Assembly (NCBI GenBank): GCA_019357535.2
Contig: CP079955.1
Coordinates: forward strand, 868,001 to 932,000
DNA length: 64,000 bases
Direction of reading: 5' to 3'
Source: Macrococcus sp. 19Msa1099
Lineage (GTDB): Bacteria; Bacillota; Bacilli; Staphylococcales; Staphylococcaceae
The first letter of the stretch is position 1, and each line of letters opens with the position of its first letter. Made by a program: the position numbers and the translations under genes. Shown piece after piece: positions 52,789-61,325 of this stretch. A model generated the notes under the pieces. That model was not told the origin of the DNA. It saw only the letters and a program-made list of their open reading frames with translations, and ran no database searches.

Positions 52789-52863
52789 CTACCTACAGTT
52801 CCAGTCCGGACCGATAATAATAATAATGTTGTTAAGTTGTAAATGTCTGTTATTCATCATCAT
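52789..52863 (-). CDS. ilv operon leader peptide (isoleucine-rich)
   Basis: A 24-codon ORF on the minus strand: MMMNNRHLQLNN, then five Ile codons in a row (ATT x4, ATC), then GPDWNCR and TAG. AGGAAGG at 52868-52874 gives best spacing to the second or third ATG. It begins about 20 nt after the predicted transcription start and ends just before the paired hairpins. A ribosome stalled at the Ile codons would favour the antiterminator. It has two Leu and no Val codons. Function is inferred from layout. Confidence 0.88.
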   Translation of the reverse strand: MMMNNRHLQLNNIIIIIGPDWNCR

Positions 52864-52892
52864 CTGTCCTTCCTGTTTTTTTGTATGTTACA

Positions 52893-52921
52893 AATTTAAA
52901 GTAAAATGACATAGATGTCAA
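52893..52921 (-). promoter_or_regulatory. ilv operon promoter
   Basis: On the minus strand: TTGACA (52921-52916), 17-nt spacer, TAAATT (52898-52893). Confidence 0.75.
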
Positions 52922-52933
52922 CACAATATTTAA

Positions 52934-52948
52934 AATTTTCTAAAAATT
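52934..52948. promoter_or_regulatory. CodY-binding box upstream of the ilv promoter
   Basis: AATTTTCTAAAAATT matches 14 of 15 positions of the CodY consensus AATTTTCWGAAAATT. It lies 12 nt upstream of the ilv -35 box and 24 nt upstream of the rbfA -35 box. CodY repression of ilv genes is established in staphylococci and bacilli. Confidence 0.8.
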
Positions 52949-52972
52949 AAGCAAAATACAAAAACGCAAAAA

Positions 52973-53002
52973 TTGACAATCAGCAGTTTGAATCCTTATA
53001 AT
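52973..53002 (+). promoter_or_regulatory. rbfA promoter
   Basis: Perfect TTGACA (52973-52978), an 18-nt spacer and perfect TATAAT (52997-53002), 31 nt before the rbfA ATG. It replaces the read-through from infB that is lost because of the ilv insertion. Confidence 0.8.
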
Positions 53003-53033
53003 AAAAGTAATCGAAAGTATAGAGGTGAAGTAT

Positions 53034-53378
53034 ATGAGTTTAAGAAGTGAACGAGTTGGTGAACAGCTGAAGAAAGAAATCAGTGAAATTATCAATCAGA
53101 AGCTAAAGAATCCGAATGTCGGCTTTGTAACAGTGACAGAAGTTGAGGTTACGGGTGATTTAAGTCTAGCATCGGTTTATGTAACGGTGCTTGGAGAAGA
53201 GAAGGAGCGTAAGAAATCTTTAGAAGGTCTGGAGAAATCTAAAGGATTCATTAAATCAGAAATCGCACATCGTATGGATTTACGTATTGTACCTGACTTA
53301 AAATTTAAATATGATGAGTCCATTGACTATGGTAATAAAATCGAGCGTATGATTGCGGAATTAAATAGAGATAAATAG
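53034..53378 (+). CDS. rbfA: Ribosome-binding factor A
   Basis: Cold-adaptation factor for 16S 5'-end maturation. ATG 53034 follows AGAGGTG at 53021; GTG 53025 overlaps that site and is rejected. 114 residues ([55 protein letters not shown]). Normally next to infB; here it starts a new unit with its own promoter. Confidence 0.96.
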   Translation: MSLRSERVGEQLKKEISEIINQKLKNPNVGFVTVTEVEVTGDLSLASVYVTVLGEEKERKKSLEGLEKSKGFIKSEIAHRMDLRIVPDLKFKYDESIDYGNKIERMIAELNRDK

Positions 53379-53435
53379 ACCAATCACACTTTTTCATGTA
53401 AACTATTTTAGAGTTTACTGAAGGAGTGTTTTTTT

Positions 53436-54332
53436 ATGGATGGCATTATCGGTATTAATAAGGCGCGGGGGATGACGAGTCATGATGTGGTGTTTAAGCT
53501 ACGTAAAATTTTAAGGACGAAGAAAGTCGGTCACACGGGGACACTTGATCCTGAAGTGGATGGCGTATTGCCGATTTGTGTCGGTAAGGCGACGCGTATC
53601 AGTGATTATGTGATGCAGAGTGGTAAACGTTATATTGCAGAGGTGACCCTCGGCGTTCAGACGGCGACTGAAGATGCTCATGGTGAGGTTGTGAATACGG
53701 CATCGATTGAAGAGGGAATGTATACAGAGGCGCAGGTCGATGAGGTGTTACTTCAACTAACGGGTTCAATTAGACAAGTTCCTCCGATGTATTCCGCGGT
53801 TAAGGTAAAAGGACGTAAATTGTATGAATATGCACGTGAAGGAATTGAGGTTGAGCGTCCAGAACGTACAGTGGAGATTTATGAATTAATACGTACAAGT
53901 GCTGTTCGTTTTATTGATGGTAAATGTATATTCAATATTGAAGTCGCATGTGGTAAAGGGACATATATTAGAACGCTTGCCACTCAAGTAGCAGATAGTC
54001 TAGGTACTATTGGTCATATGTCAGATTTGACACGAACGGAGAGTGGTGGATTTAAGCTTGAAGACTGTATTACAATAGATGAATTACGTGAAGTACCCTA
54101 TGATGCGATAGCTGAGCTTCTCAAACCGATAGAGGCGGGTCTTGCCCATATGCGGCATGTCGCTGTCGATGAGCCGACATCCGTCAAGATTATGTATGGC
54201 CAAAAGTTACGTCAGATGAGCCCGCCGATTGAAGATGAGACGGTGATGACGTACAATGATAAGGTAATAGCAATTTTCATACCGGATGAGAAGCATCCAG
54301 GTTTGATCAAAGCTAAAAAAGTATTTAATTAG
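53436..54332 (+). CDS. truB: tRNA pseudouridine-55 synthase
   Basis: Makes pseudouridine 55 in the T loop of tRNA. 298 residues: INKARGMTSHDVVFKLRK, HTGTLDPEVDGVLPICVGKAT with the catalytic Asp, KRYIAEVTLG, VACGKGTYIRTLA and a C-terminal domain. GAAGGAG ribosome site. Confidence 0.97.
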   Translation: MDGIIGINKARGMTSHDVVFKLRKILRTKKVGHTGTLDPEVDGVLPICVGKATRISDYVMQSGKRYIAEVTLGVQTATEDAHGEVVNTASIEEGMYTEAQVDEVLLQLTGSIRQVPPMYSAVKVKGRKLYEYAREGIEVERPERTVEIYELIRTSAVRFIDGKCIFNIEVACGKGTYIRTLATQVADSLGTIGHMSDLTRTESGGFKLEDCITIDELREVPYDAIAELLKPIEAGLAHMRHVAVDEPTSVKIMYGQKLRQMSPPIEDETVMTYNDKVIAIFIPDEKHPGLIKAKKVFN

Positions 54333-54341
54333 GGGATAGCT

Positions 54342-55295
54342 ATGAAAACAATTGAAATGATACATCCAATAGAGCAATGTTATGATCACGAACCATGTGC
54401 CCTTGCAATTGGTTTCTTTGATGGGATTCATACTGGACATCAGAAGGTCATTGAAACCATGATATGTATTGCTGAGAATAAAGGACTGAAAAAAGCGGTG
54501 ATGACGTTTGACCCTCACCCTTCTGTCGTCTTAAATCCTGAAAAACAACGCACAGATTATTTGACGCCGATGCAGGAGAAGAAGCATATATTAGAAGCGA
54601 TGGGTATTGATTATTTATTTATCGTGCCGTTTACTTCTTCGCTCGCTCAAATGGAGGAGCATGACTTTATCTCGAATTATTTCACTAAAAATCATGTAAA
54701 AGAAGTTGTAGCTGGTTTTGATTTTACTTATGGTAAATATGGAAAAGGAAATATGCTTAAACTTGAAGCGGATAAAGATGGTTTCAATGTAACGACTGTA
54801 GAAAGACATGCGCTAGCTGACGAGAAAGTTTCTACTACTTTAATTCGTAAAGATCTGATTCATGGCGATATTGAATCAGTGAATGCACAACTTGGAAGAC
54901 CTTATAAAATTACTGGTCTTGTTGTTCAAGGTGAAAAGCGTGGACGTACAATTGGATTTCCGACGGCAAATGTTGAGCCGAATGAAAACTTTGTATTGCC
55001 ACGTTTAGGTGTGTATGCCGTTACGCTGAAGCTCGATCAGACTGGTAAAATATATAAAGGCGTCTGTAATGTGGGGGTAAAACCAACCTTCCATGACCCT
55101 GAAAAACAGCAAGTTTCGATAGAAGTGAATATCTTTGATTTCAAAGACTCAATATATGGAGAACGTGTTGAAATTGAATGGTATGAATTTTTACGTGCTG
55201 AAAAGAAGTTTGATGGTATTGATAGTCTGATTACACAAATAAATGCAGATAAAGCACAGGCAATTGAAATATTGAATGACATTCATCTTGATTAA
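54342..55295 (+). CDS. ribF: Bifunctional riboflavin kinase / FAD synthetase
   Basis: Converts riboflavin to FMN and FAD. 317 residues: N-terminal nucleotidyltransferase (AIGFFDGIHTGHQKVI, TFDPHPS, FTSSLAQM), C-terminal kinase domain from about 185 (GRTIGFPTANV, GVYAVTL, GVCNVGVKPTF). Nine nt after truB. Confidence 0.97.
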   Translation: MKTIEMIHPIEQCYDHEPCALAIGFFDGIHTGHQKVIETMICIAENKGLKKAVMTFDPHPSVVLNPEKQRTDYLTPMQEKKHILEAMGIDYLFIVPFTSSLAQMEEHDFISNYFTKNHVKEVVAGFDFTYGKYGKGNMLKLEADKDGFNVTTVERHALADEKVSTTLIRKDLIHGDIESVNAQLGRPYKITGLVVQGEKRGRTIGFPTANVEPNENFVLPRLGVYAVTLKLDQTGKIYKGVCNVGVKPTFHDPEKQQVSIEVNIFDFKDSIYGERVEIEWYEFLRAEKKFDGIDSLITQINADKAQAIEILNDIHLD

Positions 55296-55315
55296 TTATT
55301 GATTCATGATATAAT
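55288..55315 (+). promoter_or_regulatory. rpsO promoter
   Basis: TTGATT (55288-55293, overlapping the ribF end), 16-nt spacer, perfect extended -10 TGATATAAT ending 55315. Confidence 0.7.
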
Positions 55316-55318
55316 AAC

Positions 55319-55402
55319 GAGGAACCTTTCCTTGGCTTATAGATCACTCCGACTTTATGCTCAGGTTACGGTGTCAATTAAATTTATAGGAGGCTATTAA
55401 CA
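55319..55402 (+). ncRNA. rpsO leader, candidate S15 autoregulatory element
   Basis: An 80-nt 5' UTR with GGAA-CCT-TTCC and a CACTCCG/CGGTG pairing. S15 leaders are common in Bacilli; assignment rests on position and partial pairings, so it is tentative. Confidence 0.4.
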
Positions 55403-55672
55403 ATGGCAATTTCACAAGAACGCAAAAATGAAATCATTGCACAATACCGTGTACATGAAACTGACACAGGATCACCAGAAGTACAAATCGCAGTTTTAAC
55501 AGCAGAAATCAATGCGTTAAACGAGCATTTACGTACACACAAAAAAGACCACCATTCACGTCGTGGTTTATTAAAAATGGTAGGTCGTCGTAAAAACTTA
55601 TTAACTTACTTACGTGAGAACGATGTTCAACGTTACCGTGAATTAATTAAATCATTAGGATTACGTCGTTAA
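55403..55672 (+). CDS. rpsO: 30S ribosomal protein S15
   Basis: Early 16S-binding protein, 89 residues: [52 protein letters not shown] cut at the limit here, [18 protein letters not shown] ribosome site. Terminator between it and pnp. Confidence 0.98.
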   Translation: MAISQERKNEIIAQYRVHETDTGSPEVQIAVLTAEINALNEHLRTHKKDHHSRRGLLKMVGRRKNLLTYLRENDVQRYRELIKSLGLRR

Positions 55673-55684
55673 TTCTAATTTTAT

Positions 55685-55717
55685 CGAAAGAAACCTATGT
55701 TTCTTTCGTTTTTTTTT
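55685..55717 (+). terminator. Intrinsic terminator after rpsO
   Basis: CGAAAGAAA-CCTATG-TTTCTTTCG followed by a T8 run. Confidence 0.88.
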
Positions 55718-55787
55718 ATGCGATTTATGACATAATATGAATTGTCATGTTATGATTAAGGATATATGTGAGAGAGGAGATACATAC

Positions 55788-57899
55788 ATGTCTCAAGAAA
55801 AGAAAGTTTTTAAAACAGAATGGGCAGGTCGTCCATTAATTATTGAAACTGGCCAGTTAGCAAAGCAAGCAAATGGTGCAGTACTCGTACGCTACGGGGA
55901 TACGGTAGTATTATCAACGGCGACAGCAAGTAAAGAACCTAGAGATGTGGACTTCTTCCCATTAATGGTCAATTATGAAGAGAAATTATATGCGGCAGGT
56001 AAGATACCTGGAGGATTCAACAAACGTGAAGGCCGTCCAGGTGAGGATGCTACTTTGACCTCACGATTGATTGACCGCCCGATTCGTCCATTATTCCCAA
56101 AAGGTTACCGTCATGATATTCAGGTCATTTCTATGGTTATGAGTGTAGACCCAGATAATTCACCTGAAATGGCAGCGATGATCGGTTCATCTATGGCACT
56201 TTCGGTTTCAGATATTCCATTTGAAGGACCAATCGCAGGTGTGAACGTAGGTTTAGTTGATGGAGAACTCATCATAAATCCTAATGTTCAGCAGCGTGAA
56301 GTTTCTGTTCTGGACTTACAAGTTGCAGGTCACTTTGATGCGGTCAACATGGTTGAAGCGGGTGCGAAAGAAGTAGCGGAAGATAAGATGCTTGAAGCAA
56401 TCATGTTCGGTCATGCTGAAATTAAGAAACTTGTTGAATTCCAGCAATCGATCATTGATGAGATACAACCTGTAAAGTCTAGGTTTGTACCTGTTGAAAC
56501 GGATACAGCCTTAGAATCGAAGGTAGAGCAATTATCAGAAAGCTTTGGACTATCTCAGGCGATTCAAACTCAGGAGAAGCTTGCACGTGAAGAAAATATT
56601 ACAGCAATCAAATTAAAGGTCATCGAAGCTTTTGAAGGTGAAGGTGAAGCTGTTATCACTGCAGTGAACAAGAAGTTCGATGCACTGATCAAAGAAGAAG
56701 TGCGTCGTCTTATCACAGAAGAAAAAGTGCGTCCGGATGGACGTCGCCCAGACGAAATTCGCCCGCTTGATTCAGAAGTCGGCATTTTACCTCGTGTACA
56801 TGGATCTGGTCTATTTACACGTGGACAGACTCAAGCCCTATCTGTAGCAACATTAGGTGCATTAGGTGAACATCAGATTATCGATGGTCTTGGCGTAGAA
56901 GAAGAGAAACGTTACATGCATCACTATAACTTCCCGAATTTCTCTGTAGGTGAGACAGGGCCAATTCGTGCACCAGGTCGTCGTGAAATTGGTCATGGTG
57001 CACTAGGTGAACGTGCGCTATTGCAAGTCATTCCAGATGAAAAAGAATTCCCATATACAATTCGTGTTGTATCTGAAGTTTTAGAATCAAATGGTTCGAG
57101 TTCACAAGCATCAATCTGTGGTTCTACGCTCGCCTTGATGGATGCTGGTGTACCAATTAAAGCACCAGTTGCGGGTATTGCAATGGGTCTTGTAACAAAA
57201 GATGATAATTATACGATTCTATCTGATATTCAAGGTATGGAAGACGCACTTGGTGATATGGACTTTAAAGTTGCAGGGACAAAAGAAGGTATCACAGCAA
57301 TACAGATGGACATTAAGATTAACGGGTTAACAGAAGATATCTTACGTGAAGCATTAGAGCAGGCGCGAGTAGGTCGTCTGCATATTATGGAACATATGTT
57401 ATCTACAATTTCTGAACCAAGAGCAGAACTTAGCCAATACGCACCTAAAATTGAAATTATTCATATTAATCCTGATAAGATTCGTGATGTTATCGGACCA
57501 GGTGGTAAGAAAATTAACGAAATTATCGATGCAACAGGAGTTAAACTTGATATTGAACAAGATGGTACAGTCTTCATCGGTTCAAGTGATGCATCAATGA
57601 TAGAAGAGGCGAAGAAGTTGATCGAAAATATTGTACGTGAAGCTGAGGTTGGCCAAATTTATATGGCAACAGTAAAACGTATCGAGAAGTTCGGTGCATT
57701 TGTTGAAATCTTCCCAGGTAAAGATGCGCTCGTACATATCTCGCAAATTGCTTTAGAACGTATAAACAAAGTAGAAGATGTTGTGAAGCTTGGTGATCAG
57801 TTCTTGGTGAAAGTCACTGAGATTGATAAACAAGGTCGCGTAAATGCATCACGTAAAGTGCTGTTAGAAGAAGAGAAGAAAGCATCAGAAGAAAAGTAG
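55788..57899 (+). CDS. pnp: Polynucleotide phosphorylase
   Basis: 3'-5' phosphorolytic exoribonuclease of the degradosome. ATG 55788 ([17 protein letters not shown]) after AGAGAGGAG gives 703 residues; the upstream ATG 55737 lacks a ribosome site. Two RNase PH domains (first to about 230, second about 325-550), KH ([19 protein letters not shown]) and S1 ([21 protein letters not shown]). Works with RNase J2, encoded downstream. Confidence 0.98.
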   Translation: MSQEKKVFKTEWAGRPLIIETGQLAKQANGAVLVRYGDTVVLSTATASKEPRDVDFFPLMVNYEEKLYAAGKIPGGFNKREGRPGEDATLTSRLIDRPIRPLFPKGYRHDIQVISMVMSVDPDNSPEMAAMIGSSMALSVSDIPFEGPIAGVNVGLVDGELIINPNVQQREVSVLDLQVAGHFDAVNMVEAGAKEVAEDKMLEAIMFGHAEIKKLVEFQQSIIDEIQPVKSRFVPVETDTALESKVEQLSESFGLSQAIQTQEKLAREENITAIKLKVIEAFEGEGEAVITAVNKKFDALIKEEVRRLITEEKVRPDGRRPDEIRPLDSEVGILPRVHGSGLFTRGQTQALSVATLGALGEHQIIDGLGVEEEKRYMHHYNFPNFSVGETGPIRAPGRREIGHGALGERALLQVIPDEKEFPYTIRVVSEVLESNGSSSQASICGSTLALMDAGVPIKAPVAGIAMGLVTKDDNYTILSDIQGMEDALGDMDFKVAGTKEGITAIQMDIKINGLTEDILREALEQARVGRLHIMEHMLSTISEPRAELSQYAPKIEIIHINPDKIRDVIGPGGKKINEIIDATGVKLDIEQDGTVFIGSSDASMIEEAKKLIENIVREAEVGQIYMATVKRIEKFGAFVEIFPGKDALVHISQIALERINKVEDVVKLGDQFLVKVTEIDKQGRVNASRKVLLEEEKKASEEK

Positions 57900-57905
57900 A
57901 TTATT

Positions 57906-57935
57906 AAGGTGAGGCGATATGTCTCACCTTTTTAT
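57906..57935 (+). terminator. Intrinsic terminator after pnp
   Basis: AAGGTGAG pairs with CTCACCTT, then TTTATTT. Confidence 0.8.
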
Positions 57936-57959
57936 TTGATTTGTCAGTGAGGAGATTAT

Positions 57960-59150
57960 TTGGAGCATATTAAACTTAAGAATGATATGACATTTGCATA
58001 TCACGAAACAAAATTAGAGGTCGTTCATATTGGACTTTACATTAAAGTGGGCACATCGGATGAGGCAGGGTATCCAGCAGGTATCGCACATTTTATTGAA
58101 CATATGGTGTTTAAAGGAACAGAGCAGTTTCCATTTCAAGCATTATCAGATAAAATTGATGCAATTGGTGGAGAAGTCAATGCCTATACGACTAAGACAT
58201 ATACATGTTATTCGATTAAGACGTTAAAGCGATTTGAACGTGTTGCCATTGAATTGCTGAAAGAAATGGTGTTCTGTGCTACATTCCCGAATGATGAACT
58301 TGAAAAAGAACGTCAGGTCATTCTAGAAGAGATAAAGATGATCGAAGATGATGATGAAGAACGTGCATTTGAGCAGTTCGAAAGCGCGTTACTTGAAGGC
58401 ACTGCATTTAACACACCGATTCTTGGTACGGCTGACAGTGTTAATAATATTACTCAGACAATGCTTCAAGCGTTTTATCATAAATTTTATCAGCCAGATA
58501 ATATGATCTTGTCGTACGTTGGAACTGATTATCATTTTATTAAGGATTACTTTGAGCAATTTAACTCTGTTCACAAAGTGATACGCCCACTGAAAAGATT
58601 TAAAATGAACACGATTCATCTTACGCATCATAAAGAAAGTATGGAACAAGCACATGTTATACTGGCGCATAGAGGGATCAGCTATCTGGATGAAAAAAGT
58701 ACATGCTATGAGATTATAAATAATATCTATGGTGGCAGTATGACGAGTTTGCTATTCAGAAGGTTAAGGGAAGCACTAGGGTTATGCTATGCATTATATT
58801 CATCGGTCGATGCTTATGAAGAAGGTGGGATTCTTTATACATACTTCGCTACTGACGCAAAAAACATAGAACGATGTATGGCAGAGATTCATCTTATACA
58901 CAAGCAGCTTGCAGCAGGTATTGAAGAATCGTTGCTTTTAAAAACGAAACATTATCTTGTAACAAATTTATATATGAATCTAGATTATGATGGGTCCATT
59001 ATGGAGCATATGGGTAAGAGCATACTGCTTTACAATAAGATATATGATATACATGAACTGGAAGAAAAAATAATGGCTGTTACATTAGAAGAGGTAAATG
59101 AAGCGCTGCAGGTTTTTAAGAAAGCGTATGCAAGTTACCGAATATACTAG
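57960..59150 (+). CDS. mlpA: M16-family zinc peptidase (MlpA/YmxG-like)
   Basis: Inverted-motif zinc protease. TTG start 57960, 7 nt after TGAGGAG. 396 residues: HxxEH at H44-E47-H48 (AHFIEHMVFKGT), third ligand glutamate near 124 (VILEEIKM), and the C-terminal RxxxY-type region (FRRLREALGLCYALYSS). All zinc ligands are intact. In B. subtilis the pnp-proximal M16 gene (mlpA) affects expression of extracellular proteases. Its own terminator context suggests separate transcription from pnp. Confidence 0.88.
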   Translation: MEHIKLKNDMTFAYHETKLEVVHIGLYIKVGTSDEAGYPAGIAHFIEHMVFKGTEQFPFQALSDKIDAIGGEVNAYTTKTYTCYSIKTLKRFERVAIELLKEMVFCATFPNDELEKERQVILEEIKMIEDDDEERAFEQFESALLEGTAFNTPILGTADSVNNITQTMLQAFYHKFYQPDNMILSYVGTDYHFIKDYFEQFNSVHKVIRPLKRFKMNTIHLTHHKESMEQAHVILAHRGISYLDEKSTCYEIINNIYGGSMTSLLFRRLREALGLCYALYSSVDAYEEGGILYTYFATDAKNIERCMAEIHLIHKQLAAGIEESLLLKTKHYLVTNLYMNLDYDGSIMEHMGKSILLYNKIYDIHELEEKIMAVTLEEVNEALQVFKKAYASYRIY

Positions 59151-59217
59151 GTTTCTATAGATTAATCCTTGCTAAAAATGTATAATATGAATGACTATAT
59201 AACAAGGAGATGTAACT

Positions 59218-59472
59218 ATGGTATTTGATAAAATTCAGGTGAATGGTTCAGAAATTGAAGCAGAAGGACGTTTTAGAATTGAAGATGAAACTGTACATGT
59301 GTCAACGACAAGCGAAGATGTGGGATTAGCGTTCAAACAAGTTGAGACAACAAATGCACCTGTGCAGCTTGTACTTTATAAAGGGGATACAGATCGCTAT
59401 GCATCTGAAGGGCTAACATTAAAGCACTATACAGTAGCTGGTGGCGAATTTAAGATGGAATTAGAAAAATAA
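59218..59472 (+). CDS. Uncharacterised 84-residue protein
   Basis: I do not recognise this gene. The ATG has AAGGAG 7-8 nt upstream. The protein is acidic, has no membrane segment, signal peptide or cysteine, and alternates short hydrophobic and polar stretches typical of beta strands. No motif stands out. It lies between the M16 peptidase and rnjB, with a terminator directly after it, so it may be monocistronic. Good ribosome site and codon use like its neighbours support it being real. Confidence 0.75.
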   Translation: MVFDKIQVNGSEIEAEGRFRIEDETVHVSTTSEDVGLAFKQVETTNAPVQLVLYKGDTDRYASEGLTLKHYTVAGGEFKMELEK

Positions 59473-59481
59473 TAGCAGATG

Positions 59482-59517
59482 TGCGTAAGCCTTATTATAG
59501 AGGCTTACGCATTTTTT
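59482..59517 (+). terminator. Intrinsic terminator after the 84-residue gene
   Basis: TGCGTAAGCC-TTATTATAGA-GGCTTACGCA followed by TTTTTT. Confidence 0.9.
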
Positions 59518-59592
59518 ATTGTTAAATTGTCTATATTTAGCTTATAATATAAGAAGTATGAATTGAACGGGTAGAATTTAGGAGGAACTATT

Positions 59593-61266
59593 TTGAATCT
59601 AGTAAAAAAAGATAATGAACATATAAAGATGACACCCCTTGGTGGTGTAGGTGAAATAGCAAAGAACATGTACATCGTTGAAGTAGACGATGAAATGTTT
59701 ATGCTTGATGCAGGACTTATGTTTCCTGAAGATGAGATGCTTGGAATAGACGTAGTTATACCAGATATCAACTATGTCATTGAAAATAAGGCGAAATTAA
59801 AAGGAATATTCCTTTCGCATGGACATGTTGATGCAATTGGAGCTTTAAAGTACATTATGAATCAGATTGATGCACCTATCTATGGATCACGTCTGACGAT
59901 TGCACTTGTTAAAGACCGAATGAAAGAAGCAAATATAAATAAGAAGATTAAGTACTATACTGTAAATAATGACTCGATTATGCGTTTTAAAAATGTGAAC
60001 GTATCATTTTTCAGTACGTCACACAGTATTCCAGATAGCCTTGGTATCGTGATTCATACATCACATGGTGCAATTGTTTATACTGGTGAATTTAAGTTTG
60101 ATCAAAGTTTATCCGGAAGTTATAGACCAGATATTACAAAGATGGGTCAAATTGGTGATAACGGTGTACTTATGCTGATCAGTGATTCCACAGAAGCTGA
60201 GAAACCGGGTTACAATACACCTGAAAATGTCATTGAAAGTCATATCAATGATGAATTTGCAAAAGCAAATGGACGTATCATTGTTTCCTGCTACGCATCG
60301 AACTTCATTAGAATACAGCAAGTATTAAACAGTGCAGCTAGAAATAACCGAAAAGTATCATTTCTAGGTAAATCATTAGAAAGTTCGTTTAATACGGCAC
60401 GTAAGCTGGGATACTTTGATATAAAAGAACAATTGCTGATACCAATCAAAGATGTGGAGAAGTATCCTAAGAATGAAGTCATCATTATTTCGACTGGTAC
60501 TCAAGGTGAACCGATAGAGGCACTTGCACAGATGGCGCTCAATAGACATAATATACTGAATATAGAAGAAGGGGATACAGTATTTATTACGACGACACCT
60601 TCATCTAATATGGAAGTCATATTAGGCTCTACAATTAATCATCTTGTTAAAGCAGGTGCGAAAGTCATACCTACTAATAAGAAGATTCATGCTTCTGGAC
60701 ATGGATGTATGGAAGAGCTTAAACTGATGCTCAACTTAATGAAACCTACTTACTTTGTTCCAGTTCAAGGTGAATTTAAGATGCAGATTGCTCATGCGAA
60801 GCTTGCTGCTGAAGCAGGTGTACTGCCTGAACATATCTTCTTATTAGAAAAGGGGGACTGTCTGAACTTTGACGGTGAGTATATGCTTGCGAACGAAAAG
60901 GTAACAGCAGGTAATGTCTTGATTGATGGTATTGGTGTTGGAGATGTCGGCAATATCGTATTAAGAGACCGACGCCTTCTGAGTGAAGATGGTATATTTA
61001 TTGCTGTCGTAACGATCGATCCAAAAAATCGTACCATCGCTGCAGGACCTCAAATTCAGTCAAGAGGATTTGTTTATGTACGTGAGAGTGAGGATCTTCT
61101 CAAAGAAGCTGAAGAAAAGGTTAGAGCTATTGTAGAGGATGGTTTGACTAAAAATAAAATTGAATGGGCTGAAATTAAGCAGGAAATGCGTGATAAGCTG
61201 AGCAAGCTGCTCTATGAACATACGAAACGCCGTCCGATGATCATTCCTGTAATTTCAGAAATTTAA
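59593..61266 (+). CDS. rnjB: Ribonuclease J2
   Basis: Metallo-beta-lactamase-fold RNase that pairs with RNase J1 in mRNA decay and rRNA maturation. TTG start 59593, 7 nt after GGAGG; 557 residues, equal to S. aureus J2. The metal motif HxHxDH reads H76-G-H78-V-D80-A81, so the last histidine is alanine, and HTGDF is [17 protein letters not shown] is intact. Such degeneration is typical of J2, which has weak catalysis and acts mainly in complex with J1. Here D80 is kept, whereas S. aureus J2, as I recall, has histidine there. Confidence 0.95.
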   Translation: MNLVKKDNEHIKMTPLGGVGEIAKNMYIVEVDDEMFMLDAGLMFPEDEMLGIDVVIPDINYVIENKAKLKGIFLSHGHVDAIGALKYIMNQIDAPIYGSRLTIALVKDRMKEANINKKIKYYTVNNDSIMRFKNVNVSFFSTSHSIPDSLGIVIHTSHGAIVYTGEFKFDQSLSGSYRPDITKMGQIGDNGVLMLISDSTEAEKPGYNTPENVIESHINDEFAKANGRIIVSCYASNFIRIQQVLNSAARNNRKVSFLGKSLESSFNTARKLGYFDIKEQLLIPIKDVEKYPKNEVIIISTGTQGEPIEALAQMALNRHNILNIEEGDTVFITTTPSSNMEVILGSTINHLVKAGAKVIPTNKKIHASGHGCMEELKLMLNLMKPTYFVPVQGEFKMQIAHAKLAAEAGVLPEHIFLLEKGDCLNFDGEYMLANEKVTAGNVLIDGIGVGDVGNIVLRDRRLLSEDGIFIAVVTIDPKNRTIAAGPQIQSRGFVYVRESEDLLKEAEEKVRAIVEDGLTKNKIEWAEIKQEMRDKLSKLLYEHTKRRPMIIPVISEI

Positions 61267-61271
61267 ATTAT

Positions 61272-61303
61272 AAATAAACAAGCTATTAATAGCTTGTTTA
61301 TTT
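61272..61303. terminator. Palindromic terminator after rnjB
   Basis: AAATAAACAAGCTATT and AATAGCTTGTTTATTT form a perfect palindromic stem 5 nt after the rnjB stop, followed by ATTTAG. Confidence 0.7.
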
Positions 61304-61325
61304 ATTTAGTAAGGTAGGTGTCAGT

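Noticed and set aside
53397-53420. GTAAACT-ATTTTAG-AGTTTAC inverted repeat between rbfA and truB
   Set aside because: Short 7-bp arms in AT-rich DNA with no T-run; could be chance, and rbfA-truB are probably co-transcribed.
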